A DNA stretch of 64,000 nt. Origin: Pseudomonadales bacterium (GTDB taxonomy: Bacteria; Pseudomonadota; Gammaproteobacteria; Pseudomonadales; UBA7434). The stretch spans positions 56,060 to 120,059 of the forward strand of contig JAOIUY010000007.1 of the NCBI GenBank assembly GCA_028223755.1, written 5' to 3'. Under the pieces are notes generated by a model, which was not told the DNA's origin, made no database searches, and saw only the letters and a program-made list of their open reading frames with translations. Below, in pieces: positions 63,461-64,000 of this stretch. The position numbers and the translations under genes were made by a program. Position 1 is the first letter of the stretch, and every line of letters starts with the position of its first letter.

Positions 63461-63502
63461 AACGCAGCATCAAGCAGAATTAGTGCTTGGTGTTGCGTTT
63501 TT
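63461..63502 (+). terminator. Intrinsic terminator of metY
   Basis: A 16-bp stem (63461-63476 with 63484-63499), two of the pairs being G-U wobbles, a seven-base loop (GAATTAG) and a T run. It begins 17 bases after the metY stop. Confidence 0.88.
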
Positions 63503-63546
63503 CGTTTTGTTGTTTGTGGTTGGGTTTTAAGTTCACAGTCAAGACC

Positions 63547-63603
63547 GTCGGGGGGTGGCCCGACAGCCAGTTACTTTTCTTTGCTTCTGCAAAGAAAAGT
63601 AAC
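63547..63603. repeat. Double hairpin resembling a dispersed REP-like element
   Basis: First hairpin: GTCGGG/CCCGAC stem with a six-base loop (63547-63564). Second: a perfect 15-bp stem GTTACTTTTCTTTGC and its complement with loop TTCT (63570-63603). No T tract follows. The second stem resembles hairpins I recall from intergenic repeats of several gammaproteobacteria; dispersal in this genome was not tested. Confidence 0.55.
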
Positions 63604-64000
63604 CAAAAGAAGGCACACAAACCGACGCCGCCGTTTGATCGCGACGGGTGCATCTCATAGGGTTTTCTGTCCAGCAGTTCCAGACGTTGCATCGCCAAGC
63701 GTTGCTATCCGTTTTTTCTATGTGCGACTTGCAACAGGCTTTACGTCCAAGTCTACCTATTAGCGAAGTAAAGTTTCTGTTATTCATAACCCTTTATTTA
63801 ATTCAAATTCTTTCTAGTCCTACCCCACACTCTATTCACTCATTCTTTTTAGTAAAAGCAGAATCAGATCAGTCTATTTGCTGAGCAGACTTAGGAATAT
63901 TAAGATCTCTACTAAACAGATATTTAAAAAATATGCAGCAACAGAAAAGCTATAGAGAAGGTGGATAGGCTAGAGAAGCGTTAGGTGAAGGTGCGTTCGC

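Larger units (their letters stand above)
63444..64000. other. Non-coding tail with repeat-like hairpins
   Basis: No gene can be supported in the last ~557 bases. It holds the metY terminator and then two hairpins (63547-63564 and 63570-63603) followed by AT-rich sequence. Short open frames here on both strands are probably translations of the repeat. Confidence 0.6.

Noticed and set aside
63480..63698. 72-residue minus-strand frame near the right edge
   Set aside because: It covers the metY terminator and the repeat-like hairpins and has the look of a repeat translation, not a conserved protein.
1..64000. Mobile elements, CRISPR, tRNA or rRNA genes
   Set aside because: None recognised on reading; no transposase-like frames, no CRISPR-like regularly spaced repeats and no tRNA-type ends were seen.

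Overview
The window looks like a chromosomal segment of a marine gammaproteobacterium of the Pseudomonadales/Cellvibrionales type. By eye the base composition is moderate to AT-leaning. The evidence is gene content and, from memory, gene order. One block reads nDsbD, aroQ, accB, accC, prmA, DUF3426, dusB, fis, purH, purD, RetS-like kinase, as in Pseudomonas. A second reads fau, 6S RNA, zapA, TIGR02449, ygfB, pepP, ubiH, ubiI, again Pseudomonas-like. An FKBP gene near rsd (algQ) and dsbB is a third echo. I see no prophage, insertion sequence, CRISPR array, rRNA or tRNA. This is mostly core genome.

Layout: 1-8.5 kb holds an FKBP isomerase cut by the window edge, a WD40 lipoprotein, rsd, dsbB, a FliL-like protein, gshA, a DUF924 protein, a YihY membrane protein and a hypoxanthine-DNA glycosylase. 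8.5-21.3 kb, all on the minus strand, holds the RetS-like hybrid sensor, purD, purH, fis, dusB, a DUF3426 protein, prmA, accC, accB, aroQ and a stand-alone DsbD N-terminal domain. 21.6-30.2 kb holds a copper chaperone, DUF2333, a possible aromatic-rich small ORF, DAHP synthase, a PfkB kinase, PBP1b with an LpoP-like TPR lipoprotein, a Nudix hydrolase, a tag gene broken by an in-frame stop and a HIT protein. 30.4-38.5 kb holds small metal or redox proteins, an rRNA-type m5U methyltransferase, moaA, a peroxiredoxin and rapA. 38.6-48.2 kb is central carbon metabolism (class I aldolase, tkt, epd, pgk, rpiA) with folE and surface lipoproteins. 48.6-56.6 kb is the 6S RNA/zapA/ubiquinone block with yfbR. 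56.7-63.4 kb holds gcvH, a lipocalin, hemL, an HDOD protein, an ATP-grasp protein, a YfaZ-like porin and metY, followed by a repeat-like tail.

Links between genes: purH-purD make IMP; accB-accC make half of acetyl-CoA carboxylase; tkt-epd-pgk with the divergent aldolase link the pentose phosphate pathway, glycolysis and PLP synthesis; pepP-ubiH-ubiI form the usual ubiquinone operon; fis is translationally coupled to dusB.

Most unusual observations: a lysine-rich histone H1-like tail of about 150 residues on PepP; an intrinsic terminator for gcvH that lies inside the signal-peptide codons of the overlapping lipocalin gene; a single in-frame TAA in tag; a DsbD gene reduced to its N-terminal domain; a RetS-like kinase whose ATP-binding motifs look degenerate; a 38-codon aromatic-rich ORF before DAHP synthase; and repeated 12- to 20-bp imperfect tandem repeats at several loci, often of 15 bp, some inside genes. 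Nothing here is clearly a new multi-gene system.
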